Below, piece after piece: positions 26,925-35,648 of a stretch of 64,000 bases of DNA (positions within the stretch are counted from its first letter, which is position 1; every line of letters begins with the position of its first letter). A program made the position numbers and the translations under genes. A model generated the notes under the pieces. The model searched no databases. It was not told the DNA's origin and saw nothing but the letters and a program-made list of their open reading frames with translations. This stretch comes from Rickettsiales bacterium (lineage in GTDB: Bacteria; Pseudomonadota; Alphaproteobacteria; G027485855), in contig JAIXQD010000013.1 in assembly GCA_027485855.1 (NCBI GenBank), positions 35,762 through 99,761 of the forward strand, in the 5' to 3' direction.

Positions 26925-28000
26925 GCTGGTGCTCCTGCTGAAATTTCGCCGCAGCCGCGGACTTCGGCTTGTGGGGCGCGGCCAAGAATGCGTAACGCTT
27001 TGCCCATGGGGCCAGCGGGGCCCATATTTATTTTTTCTATCACGCCCATATCTTCGGTCAGCAAGCTATGCCCAGGATAGCTGCGCGGAATAAGGCTTAA
27101 AGTTTGAATAAGCCCCGCAGCACCGGTTGGCATTGGCGCAAGGCTGGCAGGGTCACGGATAATCACTTCGGCAAAATCTGGCGCATAAAGCAAGCCGGGC
27201 TCTATTTCTAAAAAGAGGCTGCCGAGTTGCTCGGTTAAGCCATAAAAGTTATATATATGGGCAAGACCGCAGCTATGCGCAAAATCTTGCCTGAACTGCG
27301 CGTTGTTTACGGCCTGTTGCTGCAAAAATTTCCAACCACCACTATGCAGCAACAGCCCATGACTTAAATCATAGCCCAAAGGCGCAATGGCTTTATAAAA
27401 ATATTGATAAGCCATAAAGGTGAAGCCAAAAACTAAAAACTTTTTTTGCCCATGCGCGAGTAAAAAAGCCTCCAACGCGGGGCGGTCAAGCTCAAGCTTA
27501 TCATTAAGCGCAAAAACCGGCGTGCGGCCAAAAGGCAAAATGCCCAAAATGCCGGCAGCACGGGCGCTAAAATTGTGGCCATGCTGCAAAGTGGCCGCGC
27601 TATCTAAAATCAGCAGCGGCAGGCGCTCTGGCCCCAAAATGGGCTGCAACACCGAGGTGAGGGCTTGCTTTTGTAACTGAATAGTTTGCGCATCAAGCGC
27701 TACACGGCTGGGGCTTTGCCCGCTGGTACCGCTTGAGGCAATGGTGACGAGCACTTGCGCATCGGCCACGCTTTTAAGATTGTGTGTTTTAAACATGCGC
27801 GCAGGTATAAAGGGTAGCGCCGCTAAATCTGGCGCGGGCTGTTTGCCAAAAATCTTTTCGCACAAAAAGGCATAAGGCGGGCAATGCTGCATATGAAACT
27901 GCGTCAGCGCAAGCAGCTCTTGCAAAAGCAGCGCTTGTTTGGCCTCAGGGCTACGCTGATAATGCGGTGTGGCAAAAATATTTTCTAAAATATCGGTCAT
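26921..28000 (-). CDS. LuxE-like acyl-protein synthetase
   Basis: Protein of 359 residues. It carries LPFIPARMFKTHNLKSV and the adenylate-forming P-loop TIASSGTSGQSPSRVALD, then FGFTFMAYQYF, LLHSGGWKF and FYGLTEQLGSLF, all features of the LuxE/PaaK-like fold. LuxE activates a fatty acid as AMP ester and hands it through a Cys to the LuxC subunit. It sits between a second adenylating enzyme (overlapping ATGA) and LuxC. Having both a ligase and a LuxE in one operon suggests two activation steps or two substrates. Confidence 0.85.
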   Translation of the reverse strand: MTDILENIFATPHYQRSPEAKQALLLQELLALTQFHMQHCPPYAFLCEKIFGKQPAPDLAALPFIPARMFKTHNLKSVADAQVLVTIASSGTSGQSPSRVALDAQTIQLQKQALTSVLQPILGPERLPLLILDSAATLQHGHNFSARAAGILGILPFGRTPVFALNDKLELDRPALEAFLLAHGQKKFLVFGFTFMAYQYFYKAIAPLGYDLSHGLLLHSGGWKFLQQQAVNNAQFRQDFAHSCGLAHIYNFYGLTEQLGSLFLEIEPGLLYAPDFAEVIIRDPASLAPMPTGAAGLIQTLSLIPRSYPGHSLLTEDMGVIEKINMGPAGPMGKALRILGRAPQAEVRGCGEISAGAPA

Positions 28001-29304
28001 AGGCTGGCTGCTAATTGTTGGTAGTCAATTTTGCCGCTGCTTAAACGTGGCAGGGCGCGCTCATGAAAAAACACGGCGGTTGCCGGCAGGCCAAAATTTG
28101 CCGGGCTGAGTTTTTCGGCACAAAAAATATGCAATTGCTCGTGGTGTAACAGTGCAGCCACGGGTAGCGGTTGAAAATGCTGCTCAACCTCATCTAAGTT
28201 TACCCGAACACCAAAAATTTTTACTTGCCGCCCGATGCGGCCGTGAATGGTTAGAAACCCTTGCGCATCAAGCGCGCCGCTATCGCCCGTGGCAAGGCGG
28301 CCTTGCTGCACATCGCCCAAACTTAAATCGGCCGCAGCATGGGCATAGCCCAGCATCACATTGGCGCCATGATAAATAATTTGCTCGGCTTCTATGCTAA
28401 ATTGCCCGCCTGCCAAGGCTTGCCCCACTGTGGCCGATTTATCTGGATATTGGTGTAGCGGTAAAATGCTCATGCGTGGGGCGGCCTCGGTTTGGCCATA
28501 CATGATAAAAAACTGCGCTTGTTGTTGCGTTAATTGCGGTTGTAATTGTGCCAATGTGCTGGCCGATAATTTGCCGCCCGCTTGAATAAAATGGCGAAGT
28601 TGCGGATTATTAAGCCGCGCCAAGCCCAGCCTTGCCAGCATATCATAATGGTGCGGCACGCCCGCCAGCCATTGGCAATGCGCGGCACTTAGCTGTGGCC
28701 AAAAATCAGCATGCAGCCAGCCCAGCCGCCAGAGTAACAATGTGCTACCAACAGCTAAATGCGTATGCAATATCGATAGGCCAAAGGCATAGGCCAAAGG
28801 CAGATGCAGCACGCTGTGGCTTTGGCCATTCAGGGCAAGCGCGTTGCATATAGCGCCGATATTATGCTGCACATTCTGCCACGACAGCCGCACCATTTTG
28901 GCGCTGCCCGTGCTGCCCGAAGTTGAAAGCAGCAAGGCCAGCTCGTTGTTTATGTGTGTCTGGTGTTGCGCAAAATGTTGGAGAGCCCATTCTGCGCCAT
29001 TCTCATGCCACCAGAACCGCGCCTGATAAAGCTGGCAGAGGGCCATAGCCTGCGCTGGCGAATATTCGGGCGGCAGCAACAGCACGGCTTGTTTTGCCGC
29101 AAGCGCGCCTAGGTAAGCCGCAATAGATTCGGGCTTATGGGTAATGCTGATGGCCACCAGCGCTTTTTGTTGTGTGCTAAAATCGGCCTGATATTTTTGC
29201 GCACGCGCGATAAGCTGCGCATAGCTCAATCTTTGCCCAAGCTCTGGGTCGAGCAGGGCTGGCTTATCGTTTGGGGCAAGCGTTAGAAATCCGCAATCAA
29301 GCAT
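27997..29304 (-). CDS. AMP-dependent acyl ligase (ANL superfamily)
   Basis: Protein of 435 residues, short for the family. Visible core motifs are LLSTSGSTGSAKMVRLSW (P-loop), MYGQTEAAPRMSILP (A5) and TGDSGALDAQGFLTIHGRIG (A7/A8), followed by the catalytic Lys in LPRLSSGKIDYQQL (A10). It adenylates a carboxylic acid and probably loads it on CoA or on the ACP encoded downstream. The substrate pocket cannot be read by eye. It overlaps the LuxE-like gene and follows the GNAT gene by 27 bases. Confidence 0.88.
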   Translation of the reverse strand: MLDCGFLTLAPNDKPALLDPELGQRLSYAQLIARAQKYQADFSTQQKALVAISITHKPESIAAYLGALAAKQAVLLLPPEYSPAQAMALCQLYQARFWWHENGAEWALQHFAQHQTHINNELALLLSTSGSTGSAKMVRLSWQNVQHNIGAICNALALNGQSHSVLHLPLAYAFGLSILHTHLAVGSTLLLWRLGWLHADFWPQLSAAHCQWLAGVPHHYDMLARLGLARLNNPQLRHFIQAGGKLSASTLAQLQPQLTQQQAQFFIMYGQTEAAPRMSILPLHQYPDKSATVGQALAGGQFSIEAEQIIYHGANVMLGYAHAAADLSLGDVQQGRLATGDSGALDAQGFLTIHGRIGRQVKIFGVRVNLDEVEQHFQPLPVAALLHHEQLHIFCAEKLSPANFGLPATAVFFHERALPRLSSGKIDYQQLAASL

Positions 29305-29331
29305 AGGCCATGATAGCCTGATTCGGCTTGA

Positions 29332-30387
29332 TTATGGCGCTTTCGGTTGTTGCAGCTGTTGCACACGCTGGCGGCGCGCAGCCGAACTAAGCAATGATGC
29401 CAGAGCGGCCGGCTCGGTGCTAATAAGCTGCGGCGATGCTTCGGCTAAAAGCTTTGTCACTTGCGCTTTGGCTTGCGGCAAACTGCGTCGGTCGTCCAGC
29501 AATTTTATGCGGCCTTGCTGCTCAAGATTTTCGCACATAGCGGCAAACTCACGATCAAGGCGTGGGTCTTGCCCGTCTTTGCGGCAAATGGCATTGAGGC
29601 GAATAACATGAAACAGCACGGCCTCGGCCGAAAGGCTGATGCAATCGGGTGCTTTGACATTTTGTGTATAATCGCGACAGCTGGGCACGCCATCGCTGGC
29701 GCCGAGTTCGATATAGTCAAAATCAAGCCGGCGAAAGCCACGGTTTTGCCAATATTGAATGCGGTCAAACTGATCCATGCCAGAGGCCAGATTATCTTCA
29801 AGATATTCGTGCATGCTGAGGCGATAGGGGTTGTTTTGCTGATTAAACACCAGCAGCCTGGCATCTTGCGCATGACCTTGGCTGGCTAAAAAATGCTGCG
29901 CATGAATTTCGCGCTCTTGCACGAGGCGGCCACCAAGGCCTAAAGCGCGGGCTTCAGGCGTGACAAATAAATAATTGCCATTTTGTGTGGCATTAAATTT
30001 TCCATCGAGCAGATGATGCGGCACAAAAGTAATGTAGGTAGAGCCGCCAATAATCTGGCCACTCTGTGGGTCGCGCGCATAAGAAATGGCATAAATCGAG
30101 TGGCCCCATTGTTTGCGCAAAGCTAAATTATTATTTTGCCCCAGCACTTGTAAAAAGCGGCTTTTGGGGCGCGGCCCTTCGCCTGCGGCAAAGACTGAGG
30201 CATAAAGTGCATAGACTTCGTCAAAGGCGGGGTCGGCGCCGCTTGTCAGATAGCCATAGTCGAGCTGGTCTAAATAGGCCGCAACCGAGCCATAACGCTG
30301 CGCCACGCGCGCTTTATAAAGCTGCGATTGCTGCTGTTGCAGCAGGGCTTGTTGCTCGAACTGCGTCAGTAAATGTGTGTTTTCCAT
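29332..30387 (-). CDS. GNAT-fold N-acyltransferase
   Basis: Protein of 351 residues. An N-terminal coiled Gln-rich stretch precedes a GNAT core (about 60-250). The acyl-CoA binding loop is VTPEARALGLGGRLVQERE (motif A, R-x-x-G-x-G), preceded by the strand GGSTYITFVPHHLL. The C-terminal 100 residues are helical and charged. Elsewhere GNAT and nitrilase domains occur as one bifunctional protein; here they are neighbouring genes, so they probably act together. The acceptor is unknown; an amine from tryptophan breakdown is one possibility suggested by the first gene of the operon. Confidence 0.72.
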   Translation of the reverse strand: MENTHLLTQFEQQALLQQQQSQLYKARVAQRYGSVAAYLDQLDYGYLTSGADPAFDEVYALYASVFAAGEGPRPKSRFLQVLGQNNNLALRKQWGHSIYAISYARDPQSGQIIGGSTYITFVPHHLLDGKFNATQNGNYLFVTPEARALGLGGRLVQEREIHAQHFLASQGHAQDARLLVFNQQNNPYRLSMHEYLEDNLASGMDQFDRIQYWQNRGFRRLDFDYIELGASDGVPSCRDYTQNVKAPDCISLSAEAVLFHVIRLNAICRKDGQDPRLDREFAAMCENLEQQGRIKLLDDRRSLPQAKAQVTKLLAEASPQLISTEPAALASLLSSAARRQRVQQLQQPKAP

Positions 30388-30429
30388 GCGGCTAATATAG
30401 CCGAAGCAAGCGAAACTAATTGCAGATTT

Positions 30430-31320
30430 TTAATGGTTAACGCAAAATTGGCGGTGCTGGTCTGGGCGCGACCAAGCCTCGGTTTGGCCATTTTGCCTTT
30501 TTTCACGCAGCGCCATCACCGGCACATTTTGTGCCAATAATACCCGTCCTGCGGCCTCGTTTAAGGCATTAAATGGGCCGATTTGCTGCAATATGCCGTG
30601 GCTGGCATAATCGGCCTCGCAGGGTAAAAACAACGCTGCGCCCGATACATTATCTTCCTGCTCTTGCCGAAAACGACGTGTGCCAACACCGCCCACCACA
30701 GCAACGGGGCAAAATAATTCTATCGCCCGCGTCTGCGCGCAGTTAAACACGCGATGATAGCCCGCAAGAGTGCTGGTTTGTGAGGGGATAAGCAGCAAGT
30801 CAGGCTCGGCCTTGGCCAAAGCTGCGGCAAGGGCCGGCACTTCGCAATCAAGGCAAACTAATATGGCAATTTTTAACCCGCGCCAATGGCAAATTTTTAG
30901 GGCTGTGCCACGTTGCAGTTCTTTCACATATTGATCGCCCGGCGTCAGGCACAATTTATCTTGGTGTTGCACCATGCCATCGGCGCTAAAAAAATGGGCG
31001 CGGTTGGTCAGTTTGCCATCTTGCAGATTAAAAACACTGCCAGCTAAAATTGCGATATCAAGCTGCTGCGATAGGCGCAGCCAAAAATGCCGCGCTTTTT
31101 CTGCCTCGGCCAATTGCCAATTGACGGCGCTGGGGGTGATTTTTTCTAACGGCGCGTAGCCAACCCACTCGACCGACGCATATTCAGGCAGCAAGACAAT
31201 ATCAGCCCCTTGCGCTTTAAGCGCGGCACATTGCGCCGCCCGTTGCACGCACCAATCATCGAAGCTGGCAAAGCGGTGCGCGTAATTGGCCATCACCATG
31301 GCAATGTTAAGGCTGTGCAT
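30430..31320 (-). CDS. Carbon-nitrogen hydrolase (nitrilase superfamily)
   Basis: Protein of 296 residues. The catalytic triad is complete: Glu in VLLPEYASVEW, Lys in QHQDKLCLTPGD and Cys in ILVCLDCEVPAL. LLLIPSQTSTLAGYHRVFNC and FCPVAVVGGVG follow as in amidase-type members. It hydrolyses an amide or nitrile; given the dioxygenase just upstream, a formamide such as N-formylkynurenine is a reasonable but unproven substrate. The ATG follows the dioxygenase TAA with no gap, so the two are tightly coupled. Confidence 0.85.
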   Translation of the reverse strand: MHSLNIAMVMANYAHRFASFDDWCVQRAAQCAALKAQGADIVLLPEYASVEWVGYAPLEKITPSAVNWQLAEAEKARHFWLRLSQQLDIAILAGSVFNLQDGKLTNRAHFFSADGMVQHQDKLCLTPGDQYVKELQRGTALKICHWRGLKIAILVCLDCEVPALAAALAKAEPDLLLIPSQTSTLAGYHRVFNCAQTRAIELFCPVAVVGGVGTRRFRQEQEDNVSGAALFLPCEADYASHGILQQIGPFNALNEAAGRVLLAQNVPVMALREKRQNGQTEAWSRPDQHRQFCVNH

Positions 31321-32511
31321 TTATGCGGCTGCCTCATCATCGGGTAGCGGCAGCAAATGGCTGACGCTTTCGTCGCGGTGTTTTTTAAGATATTTCATGA
31401 AAGGCGTGCCGCCTGTGCCAATTTCAACCGGATTGCCATCGGCGCCCTTGGCTTGTTTGTTGATATAGTTGGCCGCATATTCAAGGTGCCTTGTGCGAAA
31501 CGCCTGCACCTTATCAACGATAGCATTGTAAAGCTCGGTCAGTTTGCGGTTTTTGCTATTGGCCACAAAAGCGCGTAGCTGCGTTGCACGGCTGACATCA
31601 TCGATGAACTGACGATGCAAAGGCGGGCGATAAAAATGCAATTCATCCAGATATTCGCGCAAGGGGTCGTTATCATGGCCGATGCCGAGCAGCGCATCCA
31701 TGGTGGGGACGATAGAGCTTTGCGAGCCAGTTTGCCCCCGAAAAGCCTGCGGTTGGCCGTTATATTTGGCCACGCCCTCATAAATCAGGCCTTGCGGTAA
31801 GGCGGGGTTGCCCTTCCAGCCATGAATATAGGGGCGCACGCGATTATAATAAATATAGGGGTCACATTTTTCGGGCATACGGTCGAAAATGGGGTTTATT
31901 TTCTCCCATGCGGCCAAGATGGCACTCAGGCCCATGGCGACGGCCTTGCTATCTTTATCAAGCACAGCTTGCAGCAAGGCCGGTATGGCCGCTAACGCAG
32001 CGCCCGCCTTAGCCTCAATTTCAACATGCACTAAAATAAACCAGTTTTCGTCCTGGCCGCCTAAAAAGTTTTGCAAGGTTGCGATATTGTTTAAAGTAAT
32101 GCCGCCCGCAGCATCAATCTTATCCCAATTATCAAGCGTGTAAGACGAGTAGGGCAATAACGGAAACATGCCCATAGCATCGGCCAAGGCGCAATAAGGC
32201 ACCGCAAGATTACGCGGCAAATGTGTGGCTGCTGCAGCGCCGCCCCAAACATAGGCCTGCACAATAAATGAGTAATGCACCATCAATAACCGACGCTGCG
32301 CCGATGACAAATTTGGCAAATATTGCGCCATATCAATTTCGGGCAGAAGGGCACATTGCGAACGCACCGCATCAGCCATCAACCAACCGGGTAGTTTGGC
32401 GCCGGCTTGCACGATAGGCGCAAAAGCTGCTGGCAGCGTTGTGGCGCGCATGGGGAAGGGGCTAAGAAAACCGCCTTCGGGCGTGATATCGTAATGGCTG
32501 AGCGTAAGCAT
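31321..32511 (-). CDS. Indoleamine 2,3-dioxygenase family haem protein
   Basis: Protein of 396 residues. IDO marks are abundant: YVWGGAAAATHLPRNLAVPY, LLPYSSYTLDNW, NWFILVHVEIEA, AFRGQTGSQSSIVPTMDALL, the proximal haem ligand His342 in RTRHLEYAANYI, and the mobile loop GTGGTPFMKYLKKHRD, the same GTGGT as in human IDO1. The family opens the indole ring of tryptophan with O2, giving N-formylkynurenine. Bacterial IDO genes are uncommon compared with tryptophan 2,3-dioxygenase. GGAGACC precedes the ATG. It is the first gene of the eight-gene operon ending with the SDR. No kynureninase or kynurenine monooxygenase gene lies nearby. Confidence 0.9.
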   Translation of the reverse strand: MLTLSHYDITPEGGFLSPFPMRATTLPAAFAPIVQAGAKLPGWLMADAVRSQCALLPEIDMAQYLPNLSSAQRRLLMVHYSFIVQAYVWGGAAAATHLPRNLAVPYCALADAMGMFPLLPYSSYTLDNWDKIDAAGGITLNNIATLQNFLGGQDENWFILVHVEIEAKAGAALAAIPALLQAVLDKDSKAVAMGLSAILAAWEKINPIFDRMPEKCDPYIYYNRVRPYIHGWKGNPALPQGLIYEGVAKYNGQPQAFRGQTGSQSSIVPTMDALLGIGHDNDPLREYLDELHFYRPPLHRQFIDDVSRATQLRAFVANSKNRKLTELYNAIVDKVQAFRTRHLEYAANYINKQAKGADGNPVEIGTGGTPFMKYLKKHRDESVSHLLPLPDDEAAA

Positions 32512-32594
32512 GAGGCGGTCTCCGTGATGTGGGAGGCCTATTGTTAATCGGCTTTTGGCTAGGCTGCAAGCAAGAGGTATTTTGCGCTGCGATA

Positions 32595-33908
32595 TTAAAC
32601 CTGACGGCGCCCAACCGAGATATAGCGCAAGCCCGCCTGCTGCATTTCGGCAGGCTTATAAACATTGCGTAAATCCATAAAAATGGGTTGGCGCAGGGTT
32701 TCTTTAACGCGGGCTAAATCCAGCGCCCGAAACTCGTTCCATTCGGTGAGCAGCACGGCCATATCGGCGCCCGCCAGCGCATCATAAGCATCAAGGCACC
32801 ATTGCACATTGGGTAAAAGCTTGGCGGCCTCAGCCATGCCGGCGGGGTCGAAGGCGCGTATCTGTGCGCCTGCCTGCTGCAACGCGGGGATAATATTAAG
32901 CGCGACAGACTCGCGCATATCATCGGTGTTGGGCTTAAAAGTAACGCCCAGTATAGCCACATTTTTGCCGCTGATACGCCCACCGCTGGCATCAATAATA
33001 CGTTGTGCCATGCTGTTTTTGCGCCGCTCATTGACCGCAATAGCGGTTTCAACAAGCCGCAGCGGGGCGCCGCATTCTTGCGCGGTGTAGGCCAGCGCCA
33101 CTGTGTCCTTTGGAAAGCACGAGCCGCCATAGCCTGGGCCAGCATGCAAAAATTTGCGGCCAATGCGGCCATCTAGGCCCAGTCCTTTAGCCACCACCTG
33201 CACATCGGCATCAAGTTTTTCGCACAGATCGGCGATTTCATTAATGAAGCTGATTTTCATGGCTAAAAAAGCATTGGCCGAATATTTTATCAGCTCGGCG
33301 CTTTCGGGCGTGGTGATGAGCAGCGGCGTTTCATTCAGATTAAGCGGGCGATAGAGCGCGCGCAAAACTTGCTCGGCTTCAACGCTGTTGGTGCCAATCA
33401 CCACACGATCGGGCCGCATAAAATCAGCAATGGCCGAGCCTTCGCGCAAAAATTCTGGGTTAGAGGCCACGGCCAGCGGCAAATCGGGGCGCACTTCTTG
33501 TAAGAGCATGCTGATTTTTTGCGCGGTGCCAACCGGCACGGTTGATTTAGTCACAATAATGGTGCTGTGCTTTAATTGCCCCGCAATTTCTTCGGCGGCG
33601 GCAAACACATAGCTGAGGTCGGCATAGCCATCGCCCCGACGCGACGGCGTGCCCACCGCAATAAAAACCGCTGCAACATTTTCAAGCGCCAAGGCTAAAT
33701 CTGTGCTGAAGGTTAAATTGCCATTAGCCAGATTGCGCTGCACCAGATCTTCAAGGCCGGGCTCGTAAATAGGAATATCGGCCTGTTTAAGGCGGGCAAT
33801 TTTTTCGGCCGATTTATCAATACAAGTCACGCGCCAGCCAAATTCGGCAAAGCAAGCCGCGCTCACCAGCCCCACATACCCCGCGCCAATAATTGCAATA
33901 CGCATCAT
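32595..33908 (-). CDS. UDP-glucose/GDP-mannose 6-dehydrogenase family
   Basis: Protein of 437 residues. The N-terminal Rossmann fold opens MRIAIIGAGYVGLVSAACFA; the catalytic Cys is in GPGYGGSCFPKDTVAL. The C-terminal domain has GVTFKPNTDDMRESVALNII. It oxidises a nucleotide sugar twice to the uronate (most likely UDP-glucose to UDP-glucuronate), feeding surface polysaccharides. Two consecutive ATGs can serve as start (33908 or 33905). The 83-base gap to the dioxygenase operon leaves open whether it belongs to that pathway. The ugd/tuaD name is likely but not certain. Confidence 0.92.
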   Translation of the reverse strand: MMRIAIIGAGYVGLVSAACFAEFGWRVTCIDKSAEKIARLKQADIPIYEPGLEDLVQRNLANGNLTFSTDLALALENVAAVFIAVGTPSRRGDGYADLSYVFAAAEEIAGQLKHSTIIVTKSTVPVGTAQKISMLLQEVRPDLPLAVASNPEFLREGSAIADFMRPDRVVIGTNSVEAEQVLRALYRPLNLNETPLLITTPESAELIKYSANAFLAMKISFINEIADLCEKLDADVQVVAKGLGLDGRIGRKFLHAGPGYGGSCFPKDTVALAYTAQECGAPLRLVETAIAVNERRKNSMAQRIIDASGGRISGKNVAILGVTFKPNTDDMRESVALNIIPALQQAGAQIRAFDPAGMAEAAKLLPNVQWCLDAYDALAGADMAVLLTEWNEFRALDLARVKETLRQPIFMDLRNVYKPAEMQQAGLRYISVGRRQV

Positions 33909-34002
33909 GCCCCCAACGGCTTTGTTGATGCACCAGCATAGCAGATTCTTTAGGACTCGATAGGGCGATTGAAATAAGCGCTATAGCGGCTTTCGCGATT
34001 TA

Positions 34003-34404
34003 TCAGGACGAAGTGCGAATAAGCGGCGTGCCTTCCAGCGTGCGTTGCACGGGGCATTTGGCGGCGATTTCAAGCAGTTTTTTGCGCTGCTCATCAGATA
34101 GCGCTTCGCCATAAATGGTAATCTGCTTGGTAAAAATATCTTGCTTGCCTTCTTTATGATGGGTGAGGGTGACTTCAACTTTATCGAGCGGCCATTGCTG
34201 CTGCAAAGCGTACCAGCGCAGCGTCATGGCGGTGCATTCGCCTAATGCGGCCGTGAGCAGGTCATAGGGCGAGGGGCCAAGCCCAGCACCACCCGCAGAC
34301 TGTGGCTCATCGCCAGTTATGCTATGGTCGCCAACCTTAATGGCAACGGCATAGGGGCTTTCGCCTGTTTCGATGATATGCGCGTGCGTGCTTTTGTCAG
34401 TCAT
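34003..34404 (-). CDS. OsmC family protein
   Basis: Protein of 133 residues. It has GAGLGPSPYDLLTAALGECT with the conserved Glu-Cys pair, MTLRWYALQQQWP, and AAKCPVQRTLEGTPLI with the second Cys. This two-Cys arrangement reduces organic hydroperoxides in OsmC/Ohr proteins; this one is of the YhfA/OsmC-like group rather than Ohr. The start is ATG at 34404, preceded by AAAGGAAC and overlapping the patatin stop (ATGA). An earlier ATG at 34470 lies within the patatin gene. Confidence 0.9.
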   Translation of the reverse strand: MTDKSTHAHIIETGESPYAVAIKVGDHSITGDEPQSAGGAGLGPSPYDLLTAALGECTAMTLRWYALQQQWPLDKVEVTLTHHKEGKQDIFTKQITIYGEALSDEQRKKLLEIAAKCPVQRTLEGTPLIRTSS

Positions 34405-35645
34405 TTTTGTTCCTTTGTTTGTTGTTTGTCTTCTGGCAAATAATCGACTCCAGGTGGCTTTTTCATCCACGGGTTTGGCTGTTTGCCCAAAGCATAGCCC
34501 ACATCAAAGAGTTTGCGCATATAATCTTGGTCGAAAATCTCTTTAGACTCGGCGGTAAAATCATCGGGGATATAGGCAAGGTTATAATCGATACCATCGC
34601 GCTGTGTGCCAACATAAAGACGATAGAGATCGCCCAGACCATGATATTTTATCAGTGTTTCCATAGAGCGGCGACTAAGCGCAAATAAGCCCGGCTCTAG
34701 CGATTCATACTCTGGCGTGATTTTGCTGTTGCGGATGATATAGAGATGGCGCTCTAAATTATGGCGCACAAATTCATCTATGACACTGCGCTGCAACTTT
34801 AAAGGATAGACAAAGACTTGCGAGGTTACGCCCCCATCGGCATGAATTTCGCTGTAGTTTTTTCCATCCACCTGCACATCAATAAATACCGGCGAAAAAA
34901 CACCTGGAACCGAGGCCGAGGCCAGCATAATCTGATGAATAAGTTCAAGCGCCTTGGGGTTGTTGCTACTGGCAATAGCGCCAATATCCCAAATCACGCC
35001 GCGCTGGGCTTCAATATTTGTTGTGCCAATAAAAAGGCGCTTACCCTTGCCATGCTCAACAGCAATATCTGCCATAATGGCCGGCGTGATGGATGTTTCA
35101 ATCTTTTTTGCCAGTGGCGCATTGTCGGTTAAGGCCAGGCCACCCGTGATGCCACTCAGCACACTCCAGGCGCTGCCTTCAAAGATACCGCTGGAATTGG
35201 TGGTGGTAAAAAGCTGCTTCACGGTGGCGTCATGTGCGGGGCCCAGAAAAACAAAAGGCGCAATGAGTGCGCCCGTGCTTATGCCTGTTACCAATGCAAA
35301 ATCTGGGCGCTTGCCGGTTTCTGTCCAGCCAGCCAGCAGCCCCGCACCAAAGGCGCCGTCATAGGCCCCGCCCGAAATAGCCAGATAATGCAGCGCCGGA
35401 TAGCCATGATGCTTGGCAAAATTATGCTGGTTGGCCGCGCGATAAGCGTCAATGCGCTCTTTGATCATTTTTCTCACTGTGGGCGGGGCTTCATCGGCCC
35501 AGAAACGAATAGAAGGTGGAAAGCCTGCAACCGCTGCCTGTGTGCTAGCAGATTGTGGCACAGGCGTATGCAACGGAATAGCCGCACAAGCGCTGACACA
35601 CAGCAGCGCCATAAAAAGCAAAATGACTTTGCGGATATGTTGCAT
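34401..35645 (-). CDS. Patatin-like phospholipase lipoprotein
   Basis: Protein of 414 residues with a lipoprotein signal (lipobox VSAC, acylated Cys near residue 21). The patatin core has the oxyanion loop ISGGAYDGAFGAGLL, the nucleophile Ser in VTGISTGALIAPF (GxSxG) and the catalytic Asp in IHADGGVTSQVF (DGG). It is a Ser/Asp-dyad lipid acyl hydrolase, probably anchored in an envelope membrane. It lies between pirin and OsmC genes with minimal gaps, suggesting a lipid-peroxide or oxidative-damage role for the set. Confidence 0.9.
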   Translation of the reverse strand: MQHIRKVILLFMALLCVSACAAIPLHTPVPQSASTQAAVAGFPPSIRFWADEAPPTVRKMIKERIDAYRAANQHNFAKHHGYPALHYLAISGGAYDGAFGAGLLAGWTETGKRPDFALVTGISTGALIAPFVFLGPAHDATVKQLFTTTNSSGIFEGSAWSVLSGITGGLALTDNAPLAKKIETSITPAIMADIAVEHGKGKRLFIGTTNIEAQRGVIWDIGAIASSNNPKALELIHQIMLASASVPGVFSPVFIDVQVDGKNYSEIHADGGVTSQVFVYPLKLQRSVIDEFVRHNLERHLYIIRNSKITPEYESLEPGLFALSRRSMETLIKYHGLGDLYRLYVGTQRDGIDYNLAYIPDDFTAESKEIFDQDYMRKLFDVGYALGKQPNPWMKKPPGVDYLPEDKQQTKEQK

Positions 35646-35648
35646 GAT

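Noticed and set aside
24662..28000. Bioluminescence (lux) operon
   Set aside because: LuxC- and LuxE-like proteins are present but no luciferase subunits (LuxA/LuxB) or LuxD; the set fits acyl reduction in another pathway.
34003..34470. OsmC start at 34470
   Set aside because: It would overlap 70 bases of the patatin gene; ATG 34404 has AAAGGAAC and the usual ATGA overlap.
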